Assembly: GCA_943737045.1 (NCBI GenBank)
Contig: CALSFV010000294.1
Span: forward strand, 409,554-473,553
Length of the DNA stretch: 64,000 bases
Source of the DNA: Parapristionchus giblindavisi
Taxonomy: Eukaryota; Nematoda; Chromadorea; Rhabditida; Diplogasteridae
Direction: 5' to 3'
Part shown: piece by piece, positions 36,161 to 47,600 of the stretch
Layout of the letters: each line of letters starts with the position of its first letter
Position numbering within the stretch: position 1 is the stretch's first letter
The notes under the pieces: generated by a model
Databases searched by the model: none
Seen by the model: the letters and a program-made list of their open reading frames with translations, nothing else
What the model was told of the DNA's origin: nothing
Translations under genes and position numbers: made by a program

Positions 36161-38945
36161 TCGCACCGGCCGAAACTCTCATCTCCAGTTGACTTCCTTC
36201 GACGAATGCAACCTGAAATCAATCAATAATCTCAAAATTCAACTGAAAAAAAAAGAATGAATAAATGAATATACTCGTACCAGTTTGGGTTGAAGGGCAA
36301 TAGCAGTAGATAATAGTTGATTATCTCCCCTATCCAATAGTAGACACCACGCATCTAAAGATGAACAGAAGAGTGACGTGTATTGAGTGCCAACCTACAA
36401 CCAATAAACTATTCATTCATCATATGAACAAGTAAACAATTTTTTTAAACATAATCAGGGTAATTTCAAAATATACTTTAGAGATGAAGAACCGTTGGTC
36501 AAATATCTAATTAAATTACTAGTATTCACAAAATTGATTTAAATTGTCACCTTGAAAGTGCCCCATGTGTCGCACAGAGACTTAAAACAACCGGCGTAAA
36601 CATCCTGCAAATAATTTAAAATTGGACATTCACAAGAAAAATAAATTCCGTGTATTTACCATAGGTCGAATAGCTAGGTTATCGGTTTTCAAAATCCGGT
36701 CAGTTTTTCGATTTTTGGCAAATTTGGCTCAAAATCAGGTCAGGTTTTTCGATTTTTGTGAAATTTTGGTTCAAAATCAGGTCAGGTTTTTCAATTTTTG
36801 TGAAATTTTGACTAAAAATTCGGTCAGGCTTGGTACTTTGTAACATACTTTTCGACCTATGGTATTTACTACTTAATGCAACTGAAATAATTTCGTAAAT
36901 ATATCTTCCCAAAAAATCAATATCATTAGTATTCCTCAGTAATCAATAATCAATGCATACCGTACCTCGGTAAAACATGAGAAATAAGCAGTGATTCCAA
37001 TAGAAAGTGCTGCAGTAGAACGAACACCGAGGATACGAGATGAATCAGTCATTATTGGACATAGAAGAACAAGACATTCAGGTACTTCTGATGAAAATTC
37101 TTCTCCTAAATAAAATATATTGATATTTAAAAATAGTTAAAGGGAGAGAAACCTTTGTCAAATATCGTAACCTAATCAAAAGCCAGAAATCTTTTCGAGA
37201 TTTTATGGTGCAAATTATAAAATTTTCAAAGCTTTTACTATATTTCATCGTTTTCTAAATGTTTGTTTACGTAGGGTTTTCAAAAAAATAAACGAAATAA
37301 ATATAAATTGACTGAGAAAAATAGCTTTGTAAAAACGTGGGAAAAAATCAGTTATTGATAAATTTCGTGGGTGAGTACTTCTGTAAGAAAAAACGTCATC
37401 TAAAATGTGGCTCTAGCTTGAAATATATAGACTCAACGTTTTTCCGTGCGGGAGTTAGATGATTTAACCCGTTTCACTGACGGAGGTTACTCTCTCTTTA
37501 AGTTAATGAAAATCACATAAGAAACATGAATCGATAAAAAAGACTATTTTCAAACATTAGGGTAAATATTGAGAAAAAGTAAATACAGATTGATGTATGA
37601 TATACCTAATTGAGTAGCAACAACAGCTAGAAGTTGACATCCTGCTATACATTCTTCATCTGTTTTCTTAACTGCTTTCAATGAGAGATCAGCGAGAGTT
37701 GCCTGAATAAGGAAAGAATGATTGAGGTAACAATTATTCATTAAAGATAATATTTATTATCAAATTTTCTTCAAATGTATTGGTAGAAAAGAAATGAGTA
37801 TACAAGTAGACATATGAGATACTATCATACACAAACCTTATATTTGATAAGCTCGTTTCCCATGTAATTCGATGCAAGAATGAGATACAATTGACGGAGG
37901 GCTGCTAATCGAATCGAGACACTGTAATGTTCAGATACGGTAACATCTCTAAACATACATTTTCGATACCCTCGCCGTTAATTTTATATCGTGGTCCGAT
38001 TTTCGAAATATGATAGGTGGATTTAGAAAATTCATTATTTTTCGCTTAAAAATCGTCATTTTTGGCATGTTTTCGCATCAATTGACTCACACATGGGCGC
38101 CAACATGGGGGTGCCCCCTGTAAAATTAGAGATTTTCGAAAATTTGTGGAATGCATTTTTCGTTCGCATGCCCCCTGTAAATCGAGCTCCAGGTACCCCG
38201 CCCATGTATGAATTGACTGAAAATCAGCCATATATGGTGGATCAATCCTCGCATTGCGAGGGTATGAAAATGTATGTCTAAATCGATATCGATCTTACTT
38301 CTTGTGTGTAGCATTATCCATATGTTCACAGATAGTGTCCATGATACCAGATCCAATCATCTCTTCAGAATCATCGGCTCCTACAACGAATGAATGAGAT
38401 ACGGTAATCTGATAAGATTGCAATACCTTGACAACTACGCATATCATCATCGAGTGTGATATGAGTAGAAACAGATTCACAATCACTATCATCATAGTCT
38501 GAATGTCGTCCTGTCAAAGATAATAGAATAAGGAAACATCATCAGTAAATAACTCTCATCATACATCCTGTACTTTTATTTACATCGAAGGCGAACTTAT
38601 TATTTGCAGTAGTGATGCAACACTGATATCAACGCAAAAATAATCTATACCAATTGGCTTTTTTCAGCTGCATAATGAGAGAAATGTTACCTACCACGCG
38701 ATACATAAATATTACTATATTATATTAAAACAGAAGCCACAAATTTAAACGACTCAAAAGAATCTATTTTTATTATAAGACATAGGCCACACTATTACTT
38801 ATCGGGTTAATCAAATGTATTCACTACAAGAAAACTTAAAGGTATGAAAGCCTTTAAATAATAAATACAGACCAGCACGAGTACGTGAAGATCCTCCAGT
38901 AGCTGACGTTCTATCCTCTTTGTTTTTATTCTTTCCTTTACCCAT
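34665..38945 (-). CDS. interferon-related developmental regulator (IFRD1/2)
   Basis: Fourteen exons close in phase to 413 aa: 38945-38873, 38510-38427, 38380-38299, 37921-37837, 37702-37606, 37105-36966, 36604-36551, 36394-36281, 36212-36167, 35963-35881, 35821-35745, 35617-35500, 35261-35148, 34739-34665. The N-terminus is basic (MGKGKNKNKED), then an acidic stretch, then ARM/HEAT-like helices (SIRLAALRQLYLILASNY, LADLSLKAVKKTDEE, LEMRVSAGEALAFLYDVV). A conserved C-terminal block (RLTELLRGGMRRQLKKNELL, RDFFDLGAP) and a basic tail (ARSKQRDKR) match IFRD. IFRD proteins act as transcription cofactors, and IFRD1/2 have been found bound to translationally inactive ribosomes. Introns contain a MITE, a TA microsatellite and a tandem repeat element. 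Confidence 0.9.
36100..36157. repeat. (TA)n microsatellite in IFRD intron
   Basis: About 29 TA units lie within about 10 bp of the donor of IFRD exon 36212-36167. Confidence 0.95.
36659..36862. mobile_element. TA-flanked MITE with internal tandem repeats
   Basis: Ends CCATAGGTCGAA and TTCGACCTATGG are inverted and flanked by TA (36657-36658, 36863-36864). Between them three loose copies of a roughly 46-bp unit (TCAGGTCAGGTTTTTCGATT core) occur. Located in an IFRD intron. Confidence 0.75.
37955..38273. mobile_element. MITE with CATTTTCGATACCCTCGC ends, copy 1
   Basis: Short inverted ends CATTTTCGATACCCTCGCCG and GCGAGGGTATGAAAATG are flanked by TA. The body shares CGTCATTTTT and TATATxGTGG motifs with the copy at 40170-40350. 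It lies in an IFRD intron. Confidence 0.75.
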
Positions 38946-39491
38946 GACAAAACTGAAATGAAAAGAACTGTTCCTACTAGTGCTTGTCAACTGTCACGCG
39001 GAAAACCTAGACACACAGCTAACAATTTTAAAAACATAAACGAAAGCAAACTAAATAACGGGTTCGTTAAAGATAAAATGGATGATTGAGACGGTCGAAT
39101 AAGTGCGTTAAGAGGAGTACTAGCGGTATTTCACAAAATTGAGCAACAATACATAAACGAAAGCAAACTAAATAACGGGTTCGTTAAAGATAAAATGGAT
39201 GATTTCGAATAAGTGCAGTACTAGCGGTATTTCCAAAATTGAGCAACAATACCATTTCATAACCATTTTGTATGTTGAAATGACAAAATGAATGTTTTGG
39301 TGCATCACACCATGAATGATTCTTCCTTTTCCTGATTGATTACGACCATTTCCCGGATAATGTCATGGAATTTTCCGGGCACGAGAAAAAGCGATCAATT
39401 GTAGTGAAAGAGGTGATTGAATAGGTGAGGTGATAAGAAGTGATAAGAGGTGGTAACATCGTTGCTGCGTGTATCATACCACGCAGTGTTC
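38946..39491. promoter_or_regulatory. divergent promoter with a direct duplication
   Basis: The 546 bp between IFRD and SPTSS start codons hold two direct copies of a roughly 105-115-bp segment (about 39037-39151 and 39152-39260). They share AAACGAAAGCAAACTAAATA and CTAGCGGTATTT; the second copy lacks about 14 bases. Confidence 0.6.
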
Positions 39492-40148
39492 ATGGGTAAG
39501 GGAAGGTCGGAAAGGAAAGGATCCGCTCCAAAAGCCGTAAGTCATTTATCCACGTATTTTTCTTCTTTTGTTTACCCGATTCTACAATCACGAGACCGTA
39601 TTTTACCACCTTCTTTGTTGTATATTTTGAAAGGGCTGTCATAATTATACAGTGTTGCGCAGTTTTTTCGAGAATGAATCGATTTTTTTTTCAGGCAGGC
39701 GGTCTTGAGTGGCTCTACCTTCAGTATCTTCTGGTAACGGGACTTTATATGCTAGAACCCTGGGAGAGAACTCTATTCAATACCGTAAGTGCTTTATATC
39801 ATTGATAAATAGAGTGTAATATAACGCATAATATATTATGCAACAACAAAAACGTTTAGAAAATCAATAGTTAACATAAAAACCGCGCAAACCAAGCGTC
39901 GAAATAATGATGCGCATGTTATTGTTATGGCGTATGTTTTAAATTCGCGCTCATTTTGTTAATGGCTTTTATATGGACCTTTTTGAATTTTCAAACTAAC
40001 TCTGCAGAAATATTATCTGTATTTAAAATATAATATTTTTATACTCCTTAATTACTATTTGTATTTTCTGTTATAGGTATTCATCTTAGTTCTATCTGCT
40101 GGCATCGCCCTCTTTGTTACCTTCTTCCCTGCTTACATCACTGCCTAA
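39492..40148 (+). CDS. serine palmitoyltransferase small subunit
   Basis: Three exons (39492-39536, 39695-39784, 40077-40148) close in phase to 68 aa, against about 70 in vertebrate SPTSSA/B. The diagnostic core LYLQYLLVTGLYMLEPWERT matches the family almost exactly, followed by FN and a second helix (VFILVLSAGIALFVTFF). The basic N-terminus (MGKGRSERKG) faces the cytosol. In the ER membrane the subunit activates the SPTLC1/SPTLC2 heterodimer and tunes acyl-CoA choice in the first step of sphingolipid synthesis. Divergent from IFRD; ATG12 follows 304 bp downstream on the same strand, compatible with an operon. Confidence 0.92.
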
Positions 40149-40169
40149 GGTTATATTATCATACATTTT

Positions 40170-40352
40170 CGGTACCCTCGCCGTCTATTTTTATATAGTG
40201 GGTAAATTCTCGAAATAGGGTCGGTTGATTCACAAAATTCGTTATTTTCGCATAAAAATCGTCATTTTTAGCTTCATTTTTTATCAAGTGTCCTAAAATG
40301 GGCCTTATATAGTGGGTCAATCCTCGCACTGCGAGGGTATGGCAATGTATGT
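40170..40352. mobile_element. MITE with CATTTTCGGTACCCTCGC ends, copy 2
   Basis: TA-flanked ends CATTTTCGGTACCCTCGCCG and GCGAGGGTATGGCAATG match copy 1 in the IFRD intron. It occupies most of the spacer between the SPTSS stop and the ATG12 start, just downstream of the SPTSS stop codon, so it may be in the SPTSS 3' UTR or the intercistronic region. Confidence 0.78.
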
Positions 40353-40452
40353 TATATTATATTTACATTTTATTTAAATATCTGGGTATCTATTGGGCTC
40401 ATACTTTCCTTTGTAAAAAAGATTTGTACATAACTGAAGAATATGTTATCAG

Positions 40453-40731
40453 ATGGCAGATAAAGTGACAGTTCTTCTTAAATCAGTGGGTGATGCTCCA
40501 ATACTCAAGACGAAGAAGTATAATATCGATTCTTCTCGTGATATTGCATGGCTTACTCAAACGATTCGTTCATTACTCAAACTTGGCCCTGATAAGCAAT
40601 TGTTTCTTTATATATCTCAAACTTTTGCTCCTTCACCTGATCATACTCTTGATTTATTGAGAAGATGTTATGCACTTGAACAATCAAATGAATTGGTTAT
40701 TCATTATTCAACTACTTCTGCTTGGGGATAG
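40453..40731 (+). CDS. lgg-3: ubiquitin-like autophagy protein ATG12
   Basis: A single-exon ORF of 92 aa. It shows the ATG12 ubiquitin fold core: KVTVLLKSVGDAPILKTKKY, KLGPDKQLFLYISQTFAPSP and the invariant C-terminal Trp-Gly ending (SAWG). The terminal Gly is joined to a Lys of ATG5 by ATG7 and ATG10, forming the E3-like complex for ATG8/LGG lipidation. The acidic N-terminal extension of many orthologues is absent. The ATG is preceded directly by TTATCAG, an acceptor-like site suited to spliced-leader addition, supporting this start and a downstream operon position. Confidence 0.93.
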   Translation: MADKVTVLLKSVGDAPILKTKKYNIDSSRDIAWLTQTIRSLLKLGPDKQLFLYISQTFAPSPDHTLDLLRRCYALEQSNELVIHYSTTSAWG

Positions 40732-41698
40732 ACTATATTCTAATCGATAGGTTACATGATTTACCCCATAATTCTTTTTCATATCGTATCAATCAATATT
40801 CGGCCTATCTTGTCTAACTTTATTCTTATTTGTCTCAACACTCACAATGAATATAATCTCATTCTTGCCCCCCCTTTTCATCCTTTTCTCCCCATTCAAT
40901 TCCCCTTATGTTTCTATGTTGTGATTGATGTATATACCACACATTATAGCTCGTCACATGTCCAATATTGTATGAGATATTAATAAATATTCTTATTCAC
41001 GATTATGATATGAGATTATGATGAACTATGATGCGTCTTCATCAACGCTCGTCATATTTGTTATAGATGATTATGTTCATAGTTGGTGTGAGATAATTGG
41101 TCAGAGGTCGTTAGTGGAATGAGTAAGACGAAGGGGAGAGGTTGTGGGTGAATAGTGGCTAGAACCATAGCAGACACGTGCTATGAACCCTCAGCGTATG
41201 TGCTATAATATATTTGTCTACTCTTTTGCCTTCTTTGCTTTATTCTTCCTCTATCTTCTTCATTCATATCCATATATACCACTGCCTTCATCATAATCTT
41301 CTGACATATCATTTATTAATAGTAATATTAAATGAATATATATGTCATAGTGTATTGTGTGTTGTGTTCACTATCAATCTCTCTCTCTCTCTCACATCGT
41401 CCACACTTCGTGCATAAAGAACCTGCGTGTGAGTGGTAATAAACGTTGCATACTCTTTCTTTCTAGTCTTTCTTCCATCTACAAAGTTGTAATTCTTCGA
41501 ATCCAAATCAGTGACAAAATAGAGAGTCGTGCATTTTCGATATTTGTCTGAGGAATAAGTTAGTTAATCTCTTAGGAAAGTCGCCACATGCACTTGATGT
41601 ATATTTATATGTATGTTTTGTTTAAATATCGTTCTTGATGTGCCCCAAATACTCTCCATATCGAGTTTATGTTTTTACTTATTGTTATTTACCTCAGA
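40732..41698. other. spacer between ATG12 and the AMSH-like gene
   Basis: Contains AATAAA at about 40981 and a CT-rich tract near 41380. No supported gene. The next start is preceded by TTTACCTCAG, a likely trans-splice acceptor. Confidence 0.4.
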
Positions 41699-44600
41699 AT
41701 GTCGAGTACAACACAAGAATCAGATAGTCGAGTGAGGCCTAATCGAACTACATCAAATGATAAAATAAGAAACGAAGTTCGATCTCCTAAGCTACCAAGA
41801 AGTACTGAATGTGTTATACTCGATCCTATGGAACGAATGCAGATACTCTATCGTAATGCTAAAGTAGAAATTGATAGAGTCGATGATATTCCGTTCGAGA
41901 GGTACTGTTTATTGATTGATTTTATAAGATTAGTATTCTATTGATTACGTTGTTTGACTATTGATATTCGCTACATCTTCTCCGTCAAAGTTGTAGAAAG
42001 TTTGGAATAGTGGTTTTTGATTATTGATTTTTTGTTCACACACAGAAATAAGTGTTATCCACGGAGCATAAGACCTGAGAAGAAGAAGTGTTATATTTAA
42101 CAGTTTTCGAGAAAAAAAGTGTTAAATATAACACTTCTCAGGTCTTATGCTCCGTGGATAATACTTATTTCTCTATGTGTTTATTGATTATCTTTATTGT
42201 CGACCCATTTCTTCATTTACACCATTTCAAGAATGTGAAAAGAAGAGTTCTTTTCAGATTCTTGGATAATCTTCGTAAGATGATTCCGATGGCTGATTCG
42301 TATGTATCCGATGGACAACCGGAGAAGGCATTCATGCTCTATATGAGATTTGTTACGTACGTTCAATTATATGTTTATCGTAAATTTGAAACACCAAAAT
42401 GGCTGGTATAAAATGAGTATTTTGCTTTGAAACACTAAGCTTATATCTTGGTTAGTCTTTTTCTCGTGTATTTTCTCTCTCTAGGTTAGTTTTCTAGGAA
42501 GATTGAGAGATTAAATGTTAGGGTAGTAGTCGTTAGAGGAAATAGTTTGATTGTTGATCTTCTATAAGACTTATTAGATGGAATAAATGAATTGTATGTG
42601 ATATGTGCTCACTATAATTTCACTCCTTAGTTGTATCTTTTACTGAACATAATGATTACACTTACTACATAGAATGGTGAATAATAAGTACATTTAGATC
42701 ATTCATGGTTTGTGTATATCCCATGTGTTTCAACCGCTTGTGGGTATCCACATTTCGAGACGGTTTTTTTCGAAATAGTAAAATTTCAATGAAACCCTTC
42801 AATTTAATTTTAAAAAATAGCGAGTGCTTCTGTTCCACGTGATAACTACGGACCATGACTGATTTAGAGTGACAAATATATCTAACAAGGAGTCTCATTG
42901 GCCTTAATCCGGCAAAAAGCGACGGTTCATAGCTTATTAGAAAGCCCTTTCTCTGTAGATTAAGAAGGTGTGCTTAAAAAATTCTGAACGGCACCCGGAC
43001 TTAAATTTTTTTAAAGTTTGAGCAATTTTTGCATCGAATTTGGCGTGTAATTGCCGTGGAATTGCCGTGCAATGATGGGGTAGTTCTGCGAGCTATCTCT
43101 CCGAGCTAGTGGTGGCGCAGTGGTAAAAATGTCGCTTACAAGTTTTGCACAGCGGGTTCGATCCCTGCCGACGCGACTAGTTTTGCACGATTTTTACACT
43201 TGAATTTTTATGTTTATTTTAAATCATATACAATTACTGCTCAACCAAGTGAAAATTTGCTTTTTTAAATACTGTTTTAAGAAATATCCTAGTGTTATCA
43301 TGTCTTAAGATCTTATTGCTATCTCTCATCCGTACATTATTATATAACAGTGAATTCATTTATTTAAAAAATGAAACACAAACAATAAGAACAAACATCT
43401 AACAATCACGGTAGTCTGCCATCATGCATGTGAAACATAAAAATTAAAGTGTAAAAATCGTGCAAAACAATTTGCGTCGGGGGGATCGAACCCGCTGCGC
43501 AAAACTTGTAAGCGACTTTCTTACCACTGCGCCACCACTAGCTCGGAGAGATAGCTCGCTGAACTACCCCAACATTGCATGGCAATTACACGCCAAATTC
43601 GATGCAAAAATTGCTCAAACTTCAAAAAATTTTAAGTCCGGGTACAGAGCCGTTCAGAATTTTTTAAGCACACCTTCTTAATCTACAGAGAAAGGGCTTT
43701 CTAATAAGCTATGAACCGTCGCTTTTTTTTCCTTTTTTTCGGATTAAGGCCAATGAGACTCCTTGTAAATGTAGTCTAGATTATCTTTCACCTTTTCTTC
43801 TCTTTTACTCTTCTAATGATCCACTACACCACTTTTCTATTAGACCTTTATGACAACCTTGTATCTATGATTATAAGGTGTACTTTGTATTGTAATCTCT
43901 CATTCTACAATTTCAGTGTATTTGTGGATGAACTTCCTAATCATAAAGACTTCAATCATCTTAATCTGCATAGAGCAAATGAAGATCTAGTCAATTCTAC
44001 TGTTGATAAGGTACAATTCATTTGTATTTAATGTGATTCTTACTATTAGAGTACAAAAAGAATATGAGGCCATTTCATTCTATGAGAATAGATCATCGAA
44101 ACATGTATAGAGGTAATTGAAATTCTGAGAAAAAGATATGGCCATGTCCATTAGTGAGAGTGAAAGAGAGTTGAAAGTACACTTTATATTGTCAATGTAT
44201 GATGAGTATTGTCTATGATTGTATCTTGTAATGGAACGATCGTTATATTGTTAGTATTACTATGATTGATATATTAGAGGGAATAGATAAGAAGACACAG
44301 CATGAAAAATTAGAACCTAATTTACAAAAATCGAAACTAGATTTGAGTAAAATTAGAAAATTTTGTGCCATAATTAGGTTCAATTTTTTATCAAATTAAG
44401 GTTCAATTTAGTCAAATTAAGCTTCAATTTACTAAAATTAAGTTTCTTTTTTTTTGTGAATTAGGAAACGTTTCCTAATAATTTCTTTCGTACAATTATT
44501 GACGAAAACATGATATAAAATTACTTAACAATAAATACGACATGGAAATACGAGAAAACAACATTCAACAAGGTGATTTCAACAACATTAATATAAATCG

Positions 44601-47600
44601 AGAATCTTGAGTCTAATTTTATCTTTATTCCATCTTCACAGTTCTCGTTGGGGGAGCAGAGTAGACGTGTCTTGGGCTCTTCGCGCGTATGTCTGCAATA
44701 TGAATATTGAAAGATGATCTTTGATCCTTATTACTCAGTATAGAAACGGAGTCAGGTCGTATTCATAGATGTTACACGCTGGGGGGAATGCTGTGCTTCA
44801 ATATCCGAATATTCCAAATGGCCAGTTATGTGTCAAAATATAGTGTATTATCATATACCACCTACGTTATTCTCTGCGATGGTTTGAGGCATAGATGGGC
44901 ATGCTGGTGGAAAGGCTGTGCGCAAGCCTGGCAGGGGAAAGGCAAGGGAGTGGGCGAGAAAGGTAAATGTAACGACGCATTACACTACCCAGTTGCGGTA
45001 TAGTGACTTATACATTCTATCGTTTCTCCCAATATTAAATATTTACAGTTGATAATAACTTATAATACTTACTATTCTCCAAGGCAGTATAATCATTCAC
45101 ACAATCTAACAACTTCTCATCTTCTGAATATTTAAGACACCGGCTCGGTAAGATTCGAGGGTTGAGCCAGTGACCCCGGACATCGACCTCACCGATTTGG
45201 CTCAAAATTTTTTTGTGGATACCCCCATGGCCCCCCATCACAAAATGGGTATTCATTTGGGCTGGGTCCTTGAAACATAAGTGTGGCGGGTTCTCGAAAT
45301 TTGAAAACTCGATTTTCACCAAAAAAAAGTGGAGCGACCTAGGTTCAAAGTTAGTGTCGATTAATTACAAGTATGCCTAGATAACAAAAACTCGCTATAG
45401 GACGGTTCGGATATCCGATCGCAAACTGATTTTTTTACCTCCTCAAAACACATTAAAATTAATTAAAATTTTAAATTACAAAATCGCACAATTATTTTTG
45501 CCTTATCTTATAGAGCAAAAAATTCCGCGTCGAATGAGGGAAAAAATTAAAAAATCGATAGACCCCTATTTTGAGAAAAATGGGCCTGACCATGACTCGA
45601 AAATATTTTTGTTTTCGAAACCCCCCATGTTTGTACTCATATTGAAGAGCTCGTCGAGTAGAACAACTTTCATGTTGAACGTTTTATCTGAAACTCATGT
45701 ACAAGAGAGTTTCACACGTTTTCCTGCTATTTTGATTAAAATAAAAAAAAAAATATTTTTAAAACAAAAAAGCGCAGTCTAATTTTTACTTCATCTTATA
45801 GAGCAAAAAATTCCGCGTCGAATGAGGGAAAAAATTAAAAAATCGATAGACCCCTATTTTGAGAAAAATGGGCCTGACCATGACTCGAAAATATTTTTGT
45901 TTTCGAAACCCCCCATGTTTGTACTCATATTGAAGAGCTCGTCGAGTAGAACAACTTTCATGTTGAACGTTTTATCTGAAACTCATGTACAAGAGAGTTT
46001 CACACGTTTTCCTGCTATTTTGATTAAAATAAAAAAAAAATATTTTTAAAACAAAAAAGCGCAGTCTAATTTTTACTTCATCTTATAGAGCAAACAATTC
46101 CGCGTCGAATGAGGGTAAAAATTAAAAAATCGATAGACCCCTATTTTGAGAAAAATGGGCCTGACCATGACTCGAAAATATTTTTGTTTTCGAAACCCCC
46201 CATGTTTGTACTCATATTGAAGAGCTCGTCGAGTAGAACAACTTTCATGTTGAACGTTTTATCTGAAACTCATGTACAAGAGAGTTTCACACGTTTTCCT
46301 GCTATTTTGATTAAAATAAAAAAAAAATATTTTTAAAACAAAAAAGCGCAGTCTAATTTTTACTTCATCTTATAGAGCAAACAATTCCGCGTCGAATGAG
46401 GGTAAAAATTAAAAAATCGATAGACCCCTATTTTGAGAAAAATGGGCCTGACCATGACTCGAAAATATTTTTGTTTTCAAACCCCCTCATATTTGTGCTC
46501 ATATTGAAGATCTTTTTGAGTTAAACAACTTTCGCGTTGGACATTTTGTCTGAAACTCATGCACAAGAGAGATACACACGATTTTGTGACCAATTTTGAG
46601 TTAAGCGAAATAAAAATATTTTTTTGCAAAATCGTGTGTATCTCTCTTGTACATGAGTTTCAGACAAAACGTACAACATGAAAGTTGTTCTACTCGACGA
46701 GCTCTTCAATATGAGTACAAACATGAGGAGGTTTGAAAACAAAAATATTTTCGAGTCATGGTCAGGCCCATTTTTCTCAAAATAGGGGTCTATCGATTTT
46801 TTAATTTTTTCCCTCATTCGACGCGGAATTTTTTGCTCTATAAGATAAGGCTAAAATAATTGTGCGATTTTGTAATTTAAAATTTTAATTAATTTTAATG
46901 TGTTTTGAGGAGGTAAAAAAATCAGTTTGCGATCGGATATCCGAACCGTCCTATAGCGAGTTTTTGTTGTCTAGGCATACTTGTAATTAATCCACACTAA
47001 CATTGAACCTAGGTCGCTCCACTTTTTTTTGGTGAAAATCGAGTTTTCAAATTTCGAGAACCCGCCACATTTATGTTTCAAGGACCCAGCCCAAATGAAT
47101 ACCCATTTTGTGATGGGGGGCCATGGGGGTATCCACAAAAAAAATTTGAGCCAAATCGGTGAGGTCGATGTCCGCCACTACCGGGAGGCTTACTGAGCCG
47201 GTGTCTTAAATGACCCAGGCATTATCATCTCACGAGGATATCACGAGCAGATATTGTAAAATGAACACCATTCCGCCTACTCATCGAGTATCCATTCTAA
47301 TAAAAACAATCAAAAAATATATAGATAATGTCATAATGATTATAAATACCTGGTCTTTTTCAACCATGAGATGAGAAGATCTTTCACTGATTTAGATATA
47401 ATCCATGTGAATAGAGAGGAATACTGTCGAAGGGACGCGAGTGTTACAAACTTCTTATACCAACGACATTATTGTTCAGTTGATGATTTTGTGAATCTAA
47501 ACATTCCTTCGTTTATCAAACAAGCCAATCAAAACGAGAAAAACTCAATACTCAATACGTCCGATCATGATAAAAAAATAAAAGGAGAGATTTCAGTAGA

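Noticed and set aside
38093..38281. 62-codon plus ORF
   Set aside because: Lies in a MITE within an IFRD intron.
43109..43180. tRNA gene
   Set aside because: A and B boxes are good, but no acceptor stem or anticodon arm of normal size can be folded, and it is duplicated in a palindrome; called tRNA-derived instead.
45498..46336. Repeated 75-94-codon ORFs as separate genes
   Set aside because: They are units of one tandem repeat inside a mobile element within an intron; coding potential is kept as a finding, not a gene call.
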